Below are positions 8,726-17,988 of a DNA stretch of 64,000 bases, piece by piece. The position numbers and the translations under genes are program-made. How positions within the stretch are numbered: the first letter of the stretch is position 1; every line of letters starts with the position of its first letter. Location of the stretch: positions 1-64,000 of the forward strand of contig NZ_ATXK01000004.1 of assembly GCF_000421645.1 (NCBI RefSeq), given 5' to 3'. Source of the stretch: Aurantimonas coralicida DSM 14790. GTDB taxonomy: Bacteria > Pseudomonadota > Alphaproteobacteria > Rhizobiales > Rhizobiaceae. The notes under the pieces are model-generated. The model saw only the letters and a program-made list of their open reading frames with translations, was not told the DNA's origin and ran no database searches.

Positions 8726-9612
8726 CAGCCGGCACCTGCGCCAAAGGGCTCGGCCGCGGCGTACCAGTCGGCGATCTCGGAGCCGCTGGTGAACAGCACG
8801 TCGTCGCTGGCCTTCAGCAGCTCCACCATGTCGCGCAGTTCCTGCAGGCGATGCGGCACGCCCATCAGATGCGGATGCAGGCCGATGGCGAGAACGCGCG
8901 GATTGGTGTCGATCTCGCGGCGGAAGAGGGCAAGCGTGCGCTGCAGCCGGTTCAGCATCTCGCCGGTCGCGTGCTTCTCGATGGCGTAGACGATGGAATC
9001 GTTGATCTCGAGATTGTAGGGCATCGCGATCAGCGGCCCGTCCGGCGTGGCGATCCAGGACGGAAGGTCGTCCACCACCCAGTCGAAGACGTGATCGACG
9101 CCGGCGCGGCGCAGGATGTCCGGGGTCTCCAGGCTCTCGCGCAGGCCTGGGCTGAGCCAGCCGCGCGCCGGCGTGCCGGTGAATTGCTCGATCAGCCGCA
9201 GGGTCTCGATGACCAGCGCCTCCTCGCTGGCGCCGGCATGGTTCAGCGCGCGCTGGTGCAGGCCGTGGCCGACGAACTCCCAGCCGGCGTCGCGCATGGC
9301 GCGGGCCGCCTGCGGATAGGCGGCGATGACGCCGGCATTGATCGAGGTGGAAGCCGGCAGGCCGAGATCGGCGAACAGTTTCAGGATGCGCGGCAGGCCG
9401 GCGCGCATGCCGTAATCGGCCCAGCTGAAGTTCGGCACATCCGGCACCGTCTCCTTGCCGTGCGGCGGGGTGATGATGGTGCGCGGCATCGGCTGGTCGA
9501 ACTGCCAGTTTTCGACATTGACCACCAGATTGACGAGGATCTTCCGGCCCTGCATCGGCGGCAGGGACGGTCGCTCGGACGACATGCGGTAGGGGATGCG
9601 GGGATTGCTCAT
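8725..9612 (-). CDS. Polysaccharide deacetylase family protein (PuuE/cyclic-imidase-like)
   Basis: A 295-residue NodB-fold hydrolase of the branch that includes PuuE-type allantoinases and cyclic imide hydrolases. NVVNVENWQF and EFVGHGLHQRALNH hold the expected metal ligands, and GWLSPGLRESLETPDIL is typical of this branch. The start overlaps the stop of the ABC ATPase (ATGA). With a hydantoinase and an amidase nearby, hydrolysis of a cyclic amide or imide is more likely than action on polysaccharide; that is inference. Confidence 0.8.
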   Translation of the reverse strand: MSNPRIPYRMSSERPSLPPMQGRKILVNLVVNVENWQFDQPMPRTIITPPHGKETVPDVPNFSWADYGMRAGLPRILKLFADLGLPASTSINAGVIAAYPQAARAMRDAGWEFVGHGLHQRALNHAGASEEALVIETLRLIEQFTGTPARGWLSPGLRESLETPDILRRAGVDHVFDWVVDDLPSWIATPDGPLIAMPYNLEINDSIVYAIEKHATGEMLNRLQRTLALFRREIDTNPRVLAIGLHPHLMGVPHRLQELRDMVELLKASDDVLFTSGSEIADWYAAAEPFGAGAG

Positions 9613-10388
9613 GCGGCCTGCGTCTCTGCCTGTCTGTGGGCGCTGCGCATCTCGGCCATGATCTCGGCCTTGTAGCGCGTGAAGTCGGGGGTGATCAGGT
9701 CGTCGATGGAGCGCGGACGCGCGAGTTCGATCGGGATCTCGCGGCCGATCCGCGCCGGCCGCGCGGTCATCACGCAGACCCGGTCGGCGAGCAGGATTGC
9801 CTCGTCGATGTCGTGGGTGACGAAGACGACGGTGGTGTTCAGCTTCTCCCAGACCTTCAGCAGCAATTCCTGCATGGCCAGCCGCGTCTGGGCGTCGAGC
9901 GCGCCGAAGGGTTCGTCCATCAGGAGGGCGCGCGGCCGCATGACCAGCACCCGGGCAATGCCGACGCGCTGGCGCATGCCGCCGGAGAGCTGCGAGGGAT
10001 AGGCCTTGGCGAAATCCTGCAGGCCGACGATCTCCAGAAGCTCGCGGGCGCGCTCCTCGTAGTCGGCGCGGGCCACGCCCTGCATCTTGGGGCCGAAGAC
10101 GACGTTCTCCCAGACCGTCAGCCACGGAAACAGCGCCGCTTCCTGGAAGACGACGCCGCGATCGGGGCCGGGCCGGCCGATGGTGCTGCCATCGATCAGC
10201 GCGCTGCCCTCGCTGTTGTTCTCGAAGCCCGCGAGGATGTTGAGGAGGGTGGACTTGCCGCAGCCCGAGGGGCCGAGCAGGGCGACGAACTCGCCCTCGG
10301 CGATATCCAGATCGACGCAGTCCAGTGCCCGGATCGGGGTGGCCGCATGATAGACCTTGGCGACCTGGCGAAGCTTGATTTCGGCCAT
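9609..10388 (-). CDS. NitT/TauT-type ABC transporter ATP-binding protein
   Basis: A 259-residue ATPase of the nitrate/sulfonate/taurine group (SsuB/TauB-like). It shows Walker A LLGPSGCGKST, Q-loop VFQEAALFPWLTVWENV, signature LSGGMRQR, Walker B ALLMDEPFGALDAQTR and switch HDIDEAI, all diagnostic for this group. It is 13 bases after the permease gene and overlaps the deacetylase start by four bases. Confidence 0.93.
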   Translation of the reverse strand: MAEIKLRQVAKVYHAATPIRALDCVDLDIAEGEFVALLGPSGCGKSTLLNILAGFENNSEGSALIDGSTIGRPGPDRGVVFQEAALFPWLTVWENVVFGPKMQGVARADYEERARELLEIVGLQDFAKAYPSQLSGGMRQRVGIARVLVMRPRALLMDEPFGALDAQTRLAMQELLLKVWEKLNTTVVFVTHDIDEAILLADRVCVMTARPARIGREIPIELARPRSIDDLITPDFTRYKAEIMAEMRSAHRQAETQAA

Positions 10389-10401
10389 CGGGAATTCCTT
10401 C

Positions 10402-11295
10402 TCAGCGGGTCTGCGCGAGGCGCCAGGACAGGGCCCAGCGTTCGGCGAGGAGGATGAGCTGGTCGCTCAGGAGGCCCATGACGCCGATCGACACCATGTC
10501 GGCGATGACCACGTCCATGCGGCCGACATAATAGGCGTCCCACAGGACGTAGCCGAGACCGGACTTCACCGCGATCATCTCGGAGACGATGACGGCGGTC
10601 CAGCCAATGCCGAGGCCGATCCGTAGGCCGGTGAAGATCGAGGGCAGGGCGGCGGGCAGGACGACGCGCCGCAGGATGTCGAAGCGGTTGGCGCCCATCA
10701 TCAGCGCGGCGCGGATCAGATTGCGCTCGACATGGCGGGCCCCCTGGGTGGTGTTGATGACGATCGGATAGAAGGCGCCGAGGGCGATCAGGAAGATGGC
10801 GCTGAAGCCGCTGATGCCGAAGACGGCGACGGAGAAGGGCAGCCAGGCGGTGATCGGCACCGGGCGCATGATCTGGACCGTCGGGTCGAGAATCTGGGCG
10901 CCGAGGCGGCTCCAGCCGATCAGGATACCGGCGGGCACGCCGACGGCGATGGCCACGAAGAAGCCCTGGGCGACGCGCTGCGTGGAGAAGACGACATTGG
11001 CGAACCACGTGCCGCTATAGGGATTCAGCCCCATGCCGGCCTCGCCGAAGGCCCAGACCCACCAGGCCGAGACGACCCGGTCGGGGGTCGGTAGGACACC
11101 GCCGAAGAGCGAGCCGTCGGTGCCGGCGAACTGCCAGATGGCAATGATCGCGACCGGCAGCAGCAGACCGAGCAGCAACTGGCCGACACTGCTGGCGAGA
11201 ATGAGCTGGGGCAACGTGCTGCCCAGCGTTCGCGCGCCCGGGGCGGCGAGTCCGGCACCGTCCGGAACGGGCTGCTTGACGGAGGTATCGGACAT
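10402..11295 (-). CDS. NitT/TauT-type ABC transporter permease
   Basis: A 297-residue SsuC/TauC-like inner-membrane permease. A first hydrophobic segment (LLGLLLPVAIIAIWQFAG) is followed by the binding-protein-dependent transport domain with the EAA-like loop (ALMMGANRFDILRRVVLP). ATG 11295 was chosen over an upstream start at 11358, which adds a basic tail unlike the family. It lies 66 bases after the substrate-binding protein gene. Confidence 0.9.
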   Translation of the reverse strand: MSDTSVKQPVPDGAGLAAPGARTLGSTLPQLILASSVGQLLLGLLLPVAIIAIWQFAGTDGSLFGGVLPTPDRVVSAWWVWAFGEAGMGLNPYSGTWFANVVFSTQRVAQGFFVAIAVGVPAGILIGWSRLGAQILDPTVQIMRPVPITAWLPFSVAVFGISGFSAIFLIALGAFYPIVINTTQGARHVERNLIRAALMMGANRFDILRRVVLPAALPSIFTGLRIGLGIGWTAVIVSEMIAVKSGLGYVLWDAYYVGRMDVVIADMVSIGVMGLLSDQLILLAERWALSWRLAQTR

Positions 11296-11361
11296 GGCGG
11301 TCTCCTGGCTGCGGGACGGGTGCCTCGCCCCGCGTCGGATCGCGGGGCGAGGCGGCAAGGA

Positions 11362-12363
11362 TTACTGACCCTTGGCGGCTTCGACGATGGACGGATCCCA
11401 GTGATCGGCGATCTGGTCCGAGACGTCCTGCTGGATCACGCCGAGTTCGGCGAAGGCCTTGGCCTGGCGCTCGATCTGCTCCTGGTCGACCACCGAGCCG
11501 AGGGTGATCGGCTTGGCAGCTTCCGCCGCCACGTCCGGTGCGAGACCGGTGAGGTCGGCATAGGCCGCGGCAAAGGCTGCCGGGTCGGCGGCGAGCTTTT
11601 CCTGCGAGCTCAGATAGGCCCAGACGAAGCGCTCGACGGCGCCGCGCTTTTCCTCCAGCGCATCCTTCGTCGCCATCAGCATGCCGAGTTCGGCCCCGAC
11701 GGCTTCCGATGCGCTGTATTCGAGGTTCTTGGCGAAGTAGCCGTAATCCTCGATCACCGGCACGGATTCGAAGGGCTCCCATGTGACGATGGCATCGACT
11801 TCGCCGCGCTTGAGCGCCTGGTCGAAATTGGCGCCGCCACCCTGGATGTTGACCGCGGTGAAGCTGTCATAGGGGATGTTCTTCTCGGTGACCGTCGCGG
11901 CGAACTGGAACCAGACAGCCGAGCCCGGCGCGATGCCGACCTTCTTGCCCTTCAGGTCTTCCCAGGAGTTCAGTTCGACGCCCTTGCGGCCGATGACGTA
12001 TTTCTTGGAGGAGCCGACGCCCATCAGGCCGACGACGTTCTTGGAGCCCTGCGACAGCGAGATCGCGAGGTCGGCGGGGCCGACGGTGGCCATGTCGAGG
12101 GAGCCGGACAGAAGCGCCGTCCGGGCGTCGGCGTAGCGCGCGAATTCGACGGTCTTCAGGGTCACGCCGAGCTTTTCGAGCTCGTCCGAGATCAGGGTGA
12201 TCGGCGCCAGATGCCCGACCTTCTGATAGCCGACCGTCAGCTCCACCGGATCGGTGAGAGCCTCGGGAGCCGGTCCGAGCGCGAAGGCCCGGAGCGGCAC
12301 GAGGCCGACCGCGAGGCTGGCCGCCACTGCGAGGGAGTGGCGTATAATGCTGCGTCTGTTCAT
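11362..12363 (-). CDS. NitT/TauT-type ABC transporter substrate-binding protein
   Basis: A 333-residue periplasmic binding protein of the SsuA/TauA/NMT1 group. ATG 12363 gives a twin-Arg-flanked signal sequence (MNRRSIIRHSLAVAASLAVG) ending near AFA; the n-region with RR could use Tat, but the consensus is not strict. The core FARYADARTALLSGSLDMATVGPAD and the WEPF motif are typical. The ligand is unknown; the operon enzymes point to an organic acid or amide. Confidence 0.88.
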   Translation of the reverse strand: MNRRSIIRHSLAVAASLAVGLVPLRAFALGPAPEALTDPVELTVGYQKVGHLAPITLISDELEKLGVTLKTVEFARYADARTALLSGSLDMATVGPADLAISLSQGSKNVVGLMGVGSSKKYVIGRKGVELNSWEDLKGKKVGIAPGSAVWFQFAATVTEKNIPYDSFTAVNIQGGGANFDQALKRGEVDAIVTWEPFESVPVIEDYGYFAKNLEYSASEAVGAELGMLMATKDALEEKRGAVERFVWAYLSSQEKLAADPAAFAAAYADLTGLAPDVAAEAAKPITLGSVVDQEQIERQAKAFAELGVIQQDVSDQIADHWDPSIVEAAKGQ

Positions 12364-12391
12364 GTCGTCACCTATCGCGCCGAGGAAGAGG

Positions 12392-13204
12392 TCATTTTCG
12401 CTCAATCGGGGCCGTCTCGGCAGCGGCCTTGAAGAGCGGACGGCGTTTCTCGCTGAAGGCCTTGCGGCCTTCGGCGTAGTCGGAGCTGGCAAAGCAGGCC
12501 GCGACGAGGGCATCGACCGCCGCGGGGTCGCGCGCGCCGGCCGGGCGGGCCAGCTCGATGAGGGCCCGCTTGGTGGCGATGAGGGTCAGCGGCGCGTTGC
12601 CGGCGATGGTGTCGACGAAGGCGTCGCGCTCGGTCTCGAAGCTGGCCCGCGGATGGACGTTCTGGACGACGCCGAAGCGCAGCGCGTCGGCGGCGCCGAA
12701 GGCGCGACCGGCGAACATGATCTCCGCGGTGGCAGCCTGGCCGATCAGCTGCACGAACATCTCGATTGCGGAGAGCGTATAGCCGAGCCCGAGCTGGGCC
12801 CCCGGCATGCGGAAGAGCGCGCTGTCGTCGGCCAGCCGGAGGTCGCAGGCGAGCGCAAGTTCCAGCCCCCCGCCGAAACAGACGCCGCGAATGGCGGCGA
12901 TGGCCGGCTTGGGGCAGGCGGCCAACGTCGTCAGTGCCCGGTCGACCGCGACTTCGTAGGCCGCGACCTGCTCCGGCGTGTCGCGCAGGGTGGCGAATTC
13001 CGAGATGTCGGCTCCGGCACAAAATGCCTTCGGTCCGGCGCCTTCGAGGACGATGACGCGAATGTCCGGATCGGCCGATGCCTCGGCGACGAGGGTCGGC
13101 AGCATCCGCCACATGGCGAGGCTGAGCGCATTGCGGCGCGCCTCATGGCTGATCGTCAGGATGGCGGCGTGGCCGGCGCGGCGAAGGTCGATCGTACCGG
13201 CCAT
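12392..13204 (-). CDS. Enoyl-CoA hydratase/isomerase family protein
   Basis: A 270-residue crotonase-fold enzyme acting on an acyl-CoA. The two oxyanion-hole segments KAFCAGADISEF and GVCFGGGLELALACDLRLA are intact, and MPGAQLGLGYTLSA follows. The usual second catalytic Glu is not obvious after GYT, so the reaction could be hydration, isomerisation or hydrolysis. It lies 3 bases after the CoA-transferase stop, which suggests the two act in sequence. Confidence 0.88.
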   Translation of the reverse strand: MAGTIDLRRAGHAAILTISHEARRNALSLAMWRMLPTLVAEASADPDIRVIVLEGAGPKAFCAGADISEFATLRDTPEQVAAYEVAVDRALTTLAACPKPAIAAIRGVCFGGGLELALACDLRLADDSALFRMPGAQLGLGYTLSAIEMFVQLIGQAATAEIMFAGRAFGAADALRFGVVQNVHPRASFETERDAFVDTIAGNAPLTLIATKRALIELARPAGARDPAAVDALVAACFASSDYAEGRKAFSEKRRPLFKAAAETAPIERK

Positions 13205-13207
13205 GGC

Positions 13208-14386
13208 TCAGACCACTCCCTTGGCGCGCAGGGTGGAGATCTCGTCCGCCGACAGCCCGGCTTCGCCGAGAATGGCGTCGCTGTGTTCGCCGGCATCGGG
13301 GGCGGCGCTGTGGAAGGCGGCGGGCGTGCGGGTCATGGTGATCGGCTGGCCGACGACCCTGATCGGGCCACGGGCGGGATGCTCCAGGGGAACCGCGATG
13401 TTGAGGTGGCGGACCTGCTCGTCGGCAAAGACGTCGGCGAGGCCGTTGATCGGGCCGCAGGGCACGCCGTGGCGGTCGAGAAGATCGAGCCATTCGGCCG
13501 AGTTGCGGCTCGTGAAGATCTCCTGCAGCAAACCATTCAGCGCCGGGCGGTTAGCGAAGCGGTCCGGCTGGGTGCGAAAGCGCGGATCGTCGGCCAGTGC
13601 GGGTCGGTCGATCGCCTCGCAGAAGGGGCGCCACTGGTTCTCGCCGCCGACGGCGATATTGATGTGGCCATCGGCGGTCTGCACCACGCCCATCGGCGTG
13701 ACATAGGGGTGGTCGTTGCCGGCCTGGGCCGGTTCCTCGCCGTCGATGAGGTAGCGCGCAGCCTGGAAGTCCATCATCGAGATCATCGCTTCCAGAAGCG
13801 AGGTGTGAAGCCACTGGCCTTCGCCGGATGTCTCGCGCTCCTGCAGCGCCAGGAGAATGCCGCAGGCGGCGAACACGCCCGCGGAGGAATCGGCGACCGC
13901 GATGCCGGCGCGCACCGGACCCTGGCCCGGCAGGCCGGTAACGCCCATCAGGCCGCCCATGCCCTGGGCGATCTGATCGAAGCCGGCGCGCATGCTGTAG
14001 GGGCCTGTCTGGCCGAAGCCCGAGATCGAGGCGAGGATGATGCGCGGATTGACCGCCTTCAGGTCGTCATAGGCGACCTTCAGCCGGTCCTTCACGTCGG
14101 GACGGAAATTCTCGACCACCACGTCGGCATCGCGCACCAGCCGCATGAACACGGCATGACCCTCGGGGGTCTTGAGGTTGAGGGTGAGCGAGCGCTTGTT
14201 GCGGTGCAGATTGAGCATGTCGTAGCCATGCCGCGCGCCGCTCATATTGGCGTTCGGATCCACCCCCACCGGGGCCTCGACCTTGACCACGTCGGCGCCG
14301 AAATCGGCCAGAATCCGGCAGCAGGTCGGCCCGGCGCGCACCCGGGTCAGGTCGAGCACGCGGAGATGGGAGAGGGCGGAGCTCAT
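13208..14386 (-). CDS. CoA-transferase family III (CaiB/BaiF) protein
   Basis: A 392-residue family III CoA-transferase that would activate a carboxylic acid by moving CoA from a donor such as succinyl-CoA. It has the N-terminal VLDLTRVRAGPTCCRILADFGADVVKVE signature region, NLNLKTPEG and the ISGFGQTGPYS region that follows the catalytic Asp in this family. Its ATG overlaps the amidase stop. Family III includes the P. aeruginosa itaconate CoA-transferase; with the hydratase, lyase, MmgE/PrpD and dehydrogenase genes nearby, a C5 dicarboxylate is a reasonable guess. Confidence 0.9.
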   Translation of the reverse strand: MSSALSHLRVLDLTRVRAGPTCCRILADFGADVVKVEAPVGVDPNANMSGARHGYDMLNLHRNKRSLTLNLKTPEGHAVFMRLVRDADVVVENFRPDVKDRLKVAYDDLKAVNPRIILASISGFGQTGPYSMRAGFDQIAQGMGGLMGVTGLPGQGPVRAGIAVADSSAGVFAACGILLALQERETSGEGQWLHTSLLEAMISMMDFQAARYLIDGEEPAQAGNDHPYVTPMGVVQTADGHINIAVGGENQWRPFCEAIDRPALADDPRFRTQPDRFANRPALNGLLQEIFTSRNSAEWLDLLDRHGVPCGPINGLADVFADEQVRHLNIAVPLEHPARGPIRVVGQPITMTRTPAAFHSAAPDAGEHSDAILGEAGLSADEISTLRAKGVV

Positions 14387-15720
14387 GCGACGAGACTCTC
14401 GGTAGATTGCAGGATCGGTTGGGCGAGCGGCGGCATCCGGCCGTGCCAGGAGGATGTCGCCTGGAAGGCGGCGCCGAGTTCCAGAAGCGCGCGGTCGCTG
14501 CCCGGCCGGCCGACGAGCTGAAGCCCGACGGGCATGCCGCGATCGTCGATGCCGGTCGGCAGCGCGAGGGCGGGCAGGCCGAGATAATTGGCAAAGCGCA
14601 GGAAGGCGCTGAGGGCGTAGAGCGTGCGACCGGAAAAGCCCGGCGCGGCAGGATCGATCTCCGCCAGCGTGGGGGTGCGGATCGCCATGACCGGCGTCAG
14701 AAGAAACGCGCTGTCGCCGAACACCGATGCGAGGAAGGCCGCCCGGGCCGCTTCGCGCCCATCAAGGTCGCGTCTGAGCGTGGCGTCGTCGATCCGGCCG
14801 CCGCTCGCCAGCCGGCGCGCCAGTTCCGGGTCCTGTTCGGCCAGTGCGGTCGAGGCGCCGAGACCGCGTGCGGCTTCGGCTTGCAGAACCCGCAGGGCGG
14901 CGTCGCCATTGGCGTCGACCGCAGGGCCGGCCGAACGACCTTCCAGCGGGTAGCCGAGTTCGAGAAAGTGGTCGATGCCGGCCTCGCAGGCGACGCGGAT
15001 AGACGGCTCCGCGCGCTGCAGAAGGTCTTCGGCGACCGCGATGCCGCGGTGGGGCGTGCCAGCATCGCCGGACGGCAGAAGGCCTGTCGCTTCGGCGACC
15101 ATCAGGATGTCGGCGGCGCCGCGGGCAAGAATGCCGATCGTATCGAGGCTCGGAGCCAGCACCATGGCGCCGTCGGCCGGCACGAGGCCGGCGGAGGGCT
15201 TCCAGCCGGTGACACCGCAGCAATGGGCGGGGATGCGCACCGAGCCGCCGGTATCGGAACCGAGGGCGACGAAGGCGGCGCCGCTGGCGACGGCAGCGGC
15301 GGAGCCCGATGACGAGCCGCCGGGTGCGAAGGCCGGGTTCCGGGGATTGCGGGCGGTGGCAAAGCCCGAGGGCTCGTAGGCGAGTTTTGCCATCCGTGCG
15401 AAGCCGATGCAGTCGGCCCCAGCCGCGTCCATGCGGTCGAGGATCGCGGCTGATCGCTTGGGTGGGGCCGCCAAGGGTTCTGCCATGCCGCAGGACGGCG
15501 CGCGGCCGGGCCTGTCGAACATGTCCTTCGCGGCATAGGGCAGGCCGGCCAGAGGCCCGTCGGTGGAAGGGGCGGCCCCGGAGGTGCAAGTCATGCCATC
15601 CGCGACGAACAGGCTGAACGCCGCGTCGAGTTTGTCCCGCGCGGCCCGGCAACGCTCCGCCTCGGCGACGCGGCGCTGCGGCGTCAAAGCGGTCCATTGG
15701 GGAAGCGTCGGCAGGGACAT
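14383..15720 (-). CDS. Amidase signature family protein
   Basis: A 445-residue amidase hydrolysing a carboxamide to acid and ammonia. The Ser-cisSer-Lys triad is visible: Lys in YAAKDMFDR, the Gly/Ser-rich segment PGGSSSGSAAAV and the nucleophile region GSDTGGSVRIPA. The start is ATG 15720, preceded by gaaaggcgc; a TTG one codon upstream is possible. It is the first gene of the - strand operon (amidase, CoA-transferase, enoyl-CoA hydratase, ABC transporter, deacetylase, SDR), about 160 bases after the LysR gene. Confidence 0.92.
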   Translation of the reverse strand: MSLPTLPQWTALTPQRRVAEAERCRAARDKLDAAFSLFVADGMTCTSGAAPSTDGPLAGLPYAAKDMFDRPGRAPSCGMAEPLAAPPKRSAAILDRMDAAGADCIGFARMAKLAYEPSGFATARNPRNPAFAPGGSSSGSAAAVASGAAFVALGSDTGGSVRIPAHCCGVTGWKPSAGLVPADGAMVLAPSLDTIGILARGAADILMVAEATGLLPSGDAGTPHRGIAVAEDLLQRAEPSIRVACEAGIDHFLELGYPLEGRSAGPAVDANGDAALRVLQAEAARGLGASTALAEQDPELARRLASGGRIDDATLRRDLDGREAARAAFLASVFGDSAFLLTPVMAIRTPTLAEIDPAAPGFSGRTLYALSAFLRFANYLGLPALALPTGIDDRGMPVGLQLVGRPGSDRALLELGAAFQATSSWHGRMPPLAQPILQSTESLVA

Positions 15721-15877
15721 CAACGAGGCGCCTTTCGGATGCCTGTTTCTTAAGCCTGTTCAGCCTATGTGCGAAATCTGGTTCGGGGAATGAGAATTCA
15801 GCGTCGTCTGGTTTCGAATTTGGTGAAACCGTGGGTGCCGGTTGCTTTCGTCTGGTCGCGACTTGCCGGAGGGCCGA

Positions 15878-16780
15878 TTAACCGGCGGTCGAGGCGCGCT
15901 CGCGCAAGAAGGCGATGAGGCGCTGGGTCGACGCATTGGGCGTGTCGGAGGGCTGGGCACAGATGGTGAAGCGGCGCAGCGCCCAGGGCTCGTCGAGCGG
16001 CACCAGCGACAGCCGCAGGGCTGCCGCTAGCGGTCCGATCGCCCGCCGCGGCATGATGCCGATGCCGAGCCCGCGCCCGATCATCTGGCACATCACCTCG
16101 AAGCTGCGGACCTGGACCCGGACCCGGGGCGCCCGGCCGTGCACCCGTGACTGCTCGGACAGAAGGCGATGCACCGCCGTACCCGGCTCCAGAGCGATGT
16201 GGTCGTCCTCGAAGAGCTCGTCGAATTTCAGCCGGCGCGCGGCCGCAAGGCGATGGTCGCAGGGGACGGCGACGGCCAGCATGTCGCTGGCATAGGGATA
16301 GCTGGACAGGCCCGACATCTCGCTGCCGGCCACCACGACGCCGACATCCGCCTGCTTGTGATAGAGCGCCTGCAGCGTGTCGCTGATCGGCCGCTCCTCC
16401 AGATCGATCTTGATGCCGGGATGCGCCTTGGCGAATTCCGCCAGATGCGAGGCGAGGCACTCCACCAGCACCGAGCTGGAGGCGAAGACGCGGACGATGC
16501 CGCTCGCCCCGGAGCGATGATCCTCCAACGCCGCCTCCACCTGCTGGCCAAGGTGCATGACGTCGCGGGCATAGCGCAGCACGATCATGCCGGCGGCGGT
16601 CGGCTCCACCCCATGCGGCCGGCGCAGCAGCAGCGGCAGGCCGGCCTCGTGCTCCAGGAGGCCGACGCGCCGGCTGGCGGCCGAGGCGACGATGTTCATC
16701 CGCTCGGCGGCCCGGCTGATGCTGCGCGTCTCGCAGATGTTCACGAAGAGCGCGAGGGAGAAGAGGTCGTGGTTTCGCAT
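15878..16780 (-). CDS. LysR family transcriptional regulator
   Basis: A 300-residue LysR regulator with an N-terminal helix-turn-helix (ETRSISRAAERMNIVASAASRRVGLLE) and a periplasmic-binding-like effector domain. It reads in the same direction as the amidase operon it precedes and diverges from a second LysR gene. The 102 bases between the two LysR starts should hold both promoters. It probably senses a substrate or intermediate of the operon. Confidence 0.9.
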   Translation of the reverse strand: MRNHDLFSLALFVNICETRSISRAAERMNIVASAASRRVGLLEHEAGLPLLLRRPHGVEPTAAGMIVLRYARDVMHLGQQVEAALEDHRSGASGIVRVFASSSVLVECLASHLAEFAKAHPGIKIDLEERPISDTLQALYHKQADVGVVVAGSEMSGLSSYPYASDMLAVAVPCDHRLAAARRLKFDELFEDDHIALEPGTAVHRLLSEQSRVHGRAPRVRVQVRSFEVMCQMIGRGLGIGIMPRRAIGPLAAALRLSLVPLDEPWALRRFTICAQPSDTPNASTQRLIAFLRERASTAG

Positions 16781-16882
16781 GGGGGCATTAGAGAGCAGCG
16801 ACGCGGCCGGCGGAAGCGGGCCCTGTACAGATGCGGCGCGCGGGCGCTACCAATAGGATGTTCCTATTTCCCGGAGCCTTCC

Positions 16883-17836
16883 TTGGACTCACGCCAGCTT
16901 GCCTATTTCCGCCAGATCGTCGACAGCGGATCGATGAGCGCGGCCGCGCGGGTGCTCGGCATCGCCCAGCCGTCGCTGTCGCAGCAGACCCGCAATCTGG
17001 AAACTCACCTCGGCACCGAACTCCTGTCGCGGACCGCACGGGGCGTGGTGCCGACCGAGGCGGGGCAGGTGCTCTACGACCATTCCTGCCGGATCGGCAG
17101 CCTCATGGCCGAGGCCGAGGACGCGGTGCGGGCGATCGGGGCCGAACCGTCGGGCCGGGTCGAGTTCGGCATGCCGGCCTCGGTGTCCATGGCGCTGTCG
17201 ATTCCGCTCGCCGAGACGGTGCGGGTGGAGATGCCGCAGGTGCGCTTCTGCGCCACCGAGGCGATGAGCGGTCATATCCGCGAACTCGTCACCAGCGGCG
17301 AGATCGACCTGGCACTGCTCTACGACCAGGACGGGATCGGCGATTGCCCCTCGCGGCTGATCCTGATGGAGGATCTCTGGTTCTACGCCGCGCCGGACGA
17401 CTGGCCGTTTGCGACGCCGCCCGGCGTTCCGGTGCCGCTGGCCGAGGTGATGGCGCTCGATCTCGTCCTGCCGTCGCAGCGTCACGGGCTGCGACGGTTG
17501 ATCGACCGGGTGGTCAAGGCCGAACGGCTGCAGACGCGGGTTGTCACCGAGATGGATTCGCTGCAGCAGATCAAGGCGCTGGTCGCCCGCGGCAGCGGCC
17601 ACACCATCCTGTCCCCGGCGGCGGTGCATGATCTGGCCGAGACCGGCCGGCTCTTGGGCAGCCAGATCGTCTCGCCCCGCATGCGCCGCCCGGTCTATCT
17701 GGTGCGCTCGGCCAGGCGGCCCGTCTCGGCGGCGACCCGGGCCATCGAAACCCACTGCATCCGGGTCATCGAGGATCTGGTGCGGCGCGGGATCTGGCAG
17801 GCCGAGTTCCCCGACAGTCAGAGCGCGAGCCTATGA
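16883..17836 (+). CDS. LysR family transcriptional regulator (TTG start)
   Basis: A 317-residue LysR protein. The conserved start DSRQLAYFRQIVDSGSMSAAARVLGIAQPSLSQQ is reached only from TTG 16883, which has cggag 7-11 bases upstream; no ATG lies in frame near it. The upstream open frame overlaps the divergent LysR gene and is not coding. The helix-turn-helix style (NAC/CbbR-like) differs from its neighbour. The hydratase gene follows after 152 bases. Confidence 0.88.
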   Translation: MDSRQLAYFRQIVDSGSMSAAARVLGIAQPSLSQQTRNLETHLGTELLSRTARGVVPTEAGQVLYDHSCRIGSLMAEAEDAVRAIGAEPSGRVEFGMPASVSMALSIPLAETVRVEMPQVRFCATEAMSGHIRELVTSGEIDLALLYDQDGIGDCPSRLILMEDLWFYAAPDDWPFATPPGVPVPLAEVMALDLVLPSQRHGLRRLIDRVVKAERLQTRVVTEMDSLQQIKALVARGSGHTILSPAAVHDLAETGRLLGSQIVSPRMRRPVYLVRSARRPVSAATRAIETHCIRVIEDLVRRGIWQAEFPDSQSASL

Positions 17837-17988
17837 CAGCCGCGACGACGGCCTATTGGACGGCGATCCGCAGCGCGCTCTAGTTTGCCTCCTCACGGGG
17901 CGGTCCCTTCGAGGCACCGCCAGGGCGGAAGATCACCGGTTTGCGCAAGTCGCGCTGGCGGTCCGGCGGCAGGAAAGGCAGACGATCG

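Noticed and set aside
12254-14521. A 755-residue open frame on the + strand
   Set aside because: Antisense to the enoyl-CoA hydratase and CoA-transferase genes, which have intact motifs and overlapping starts and stops.
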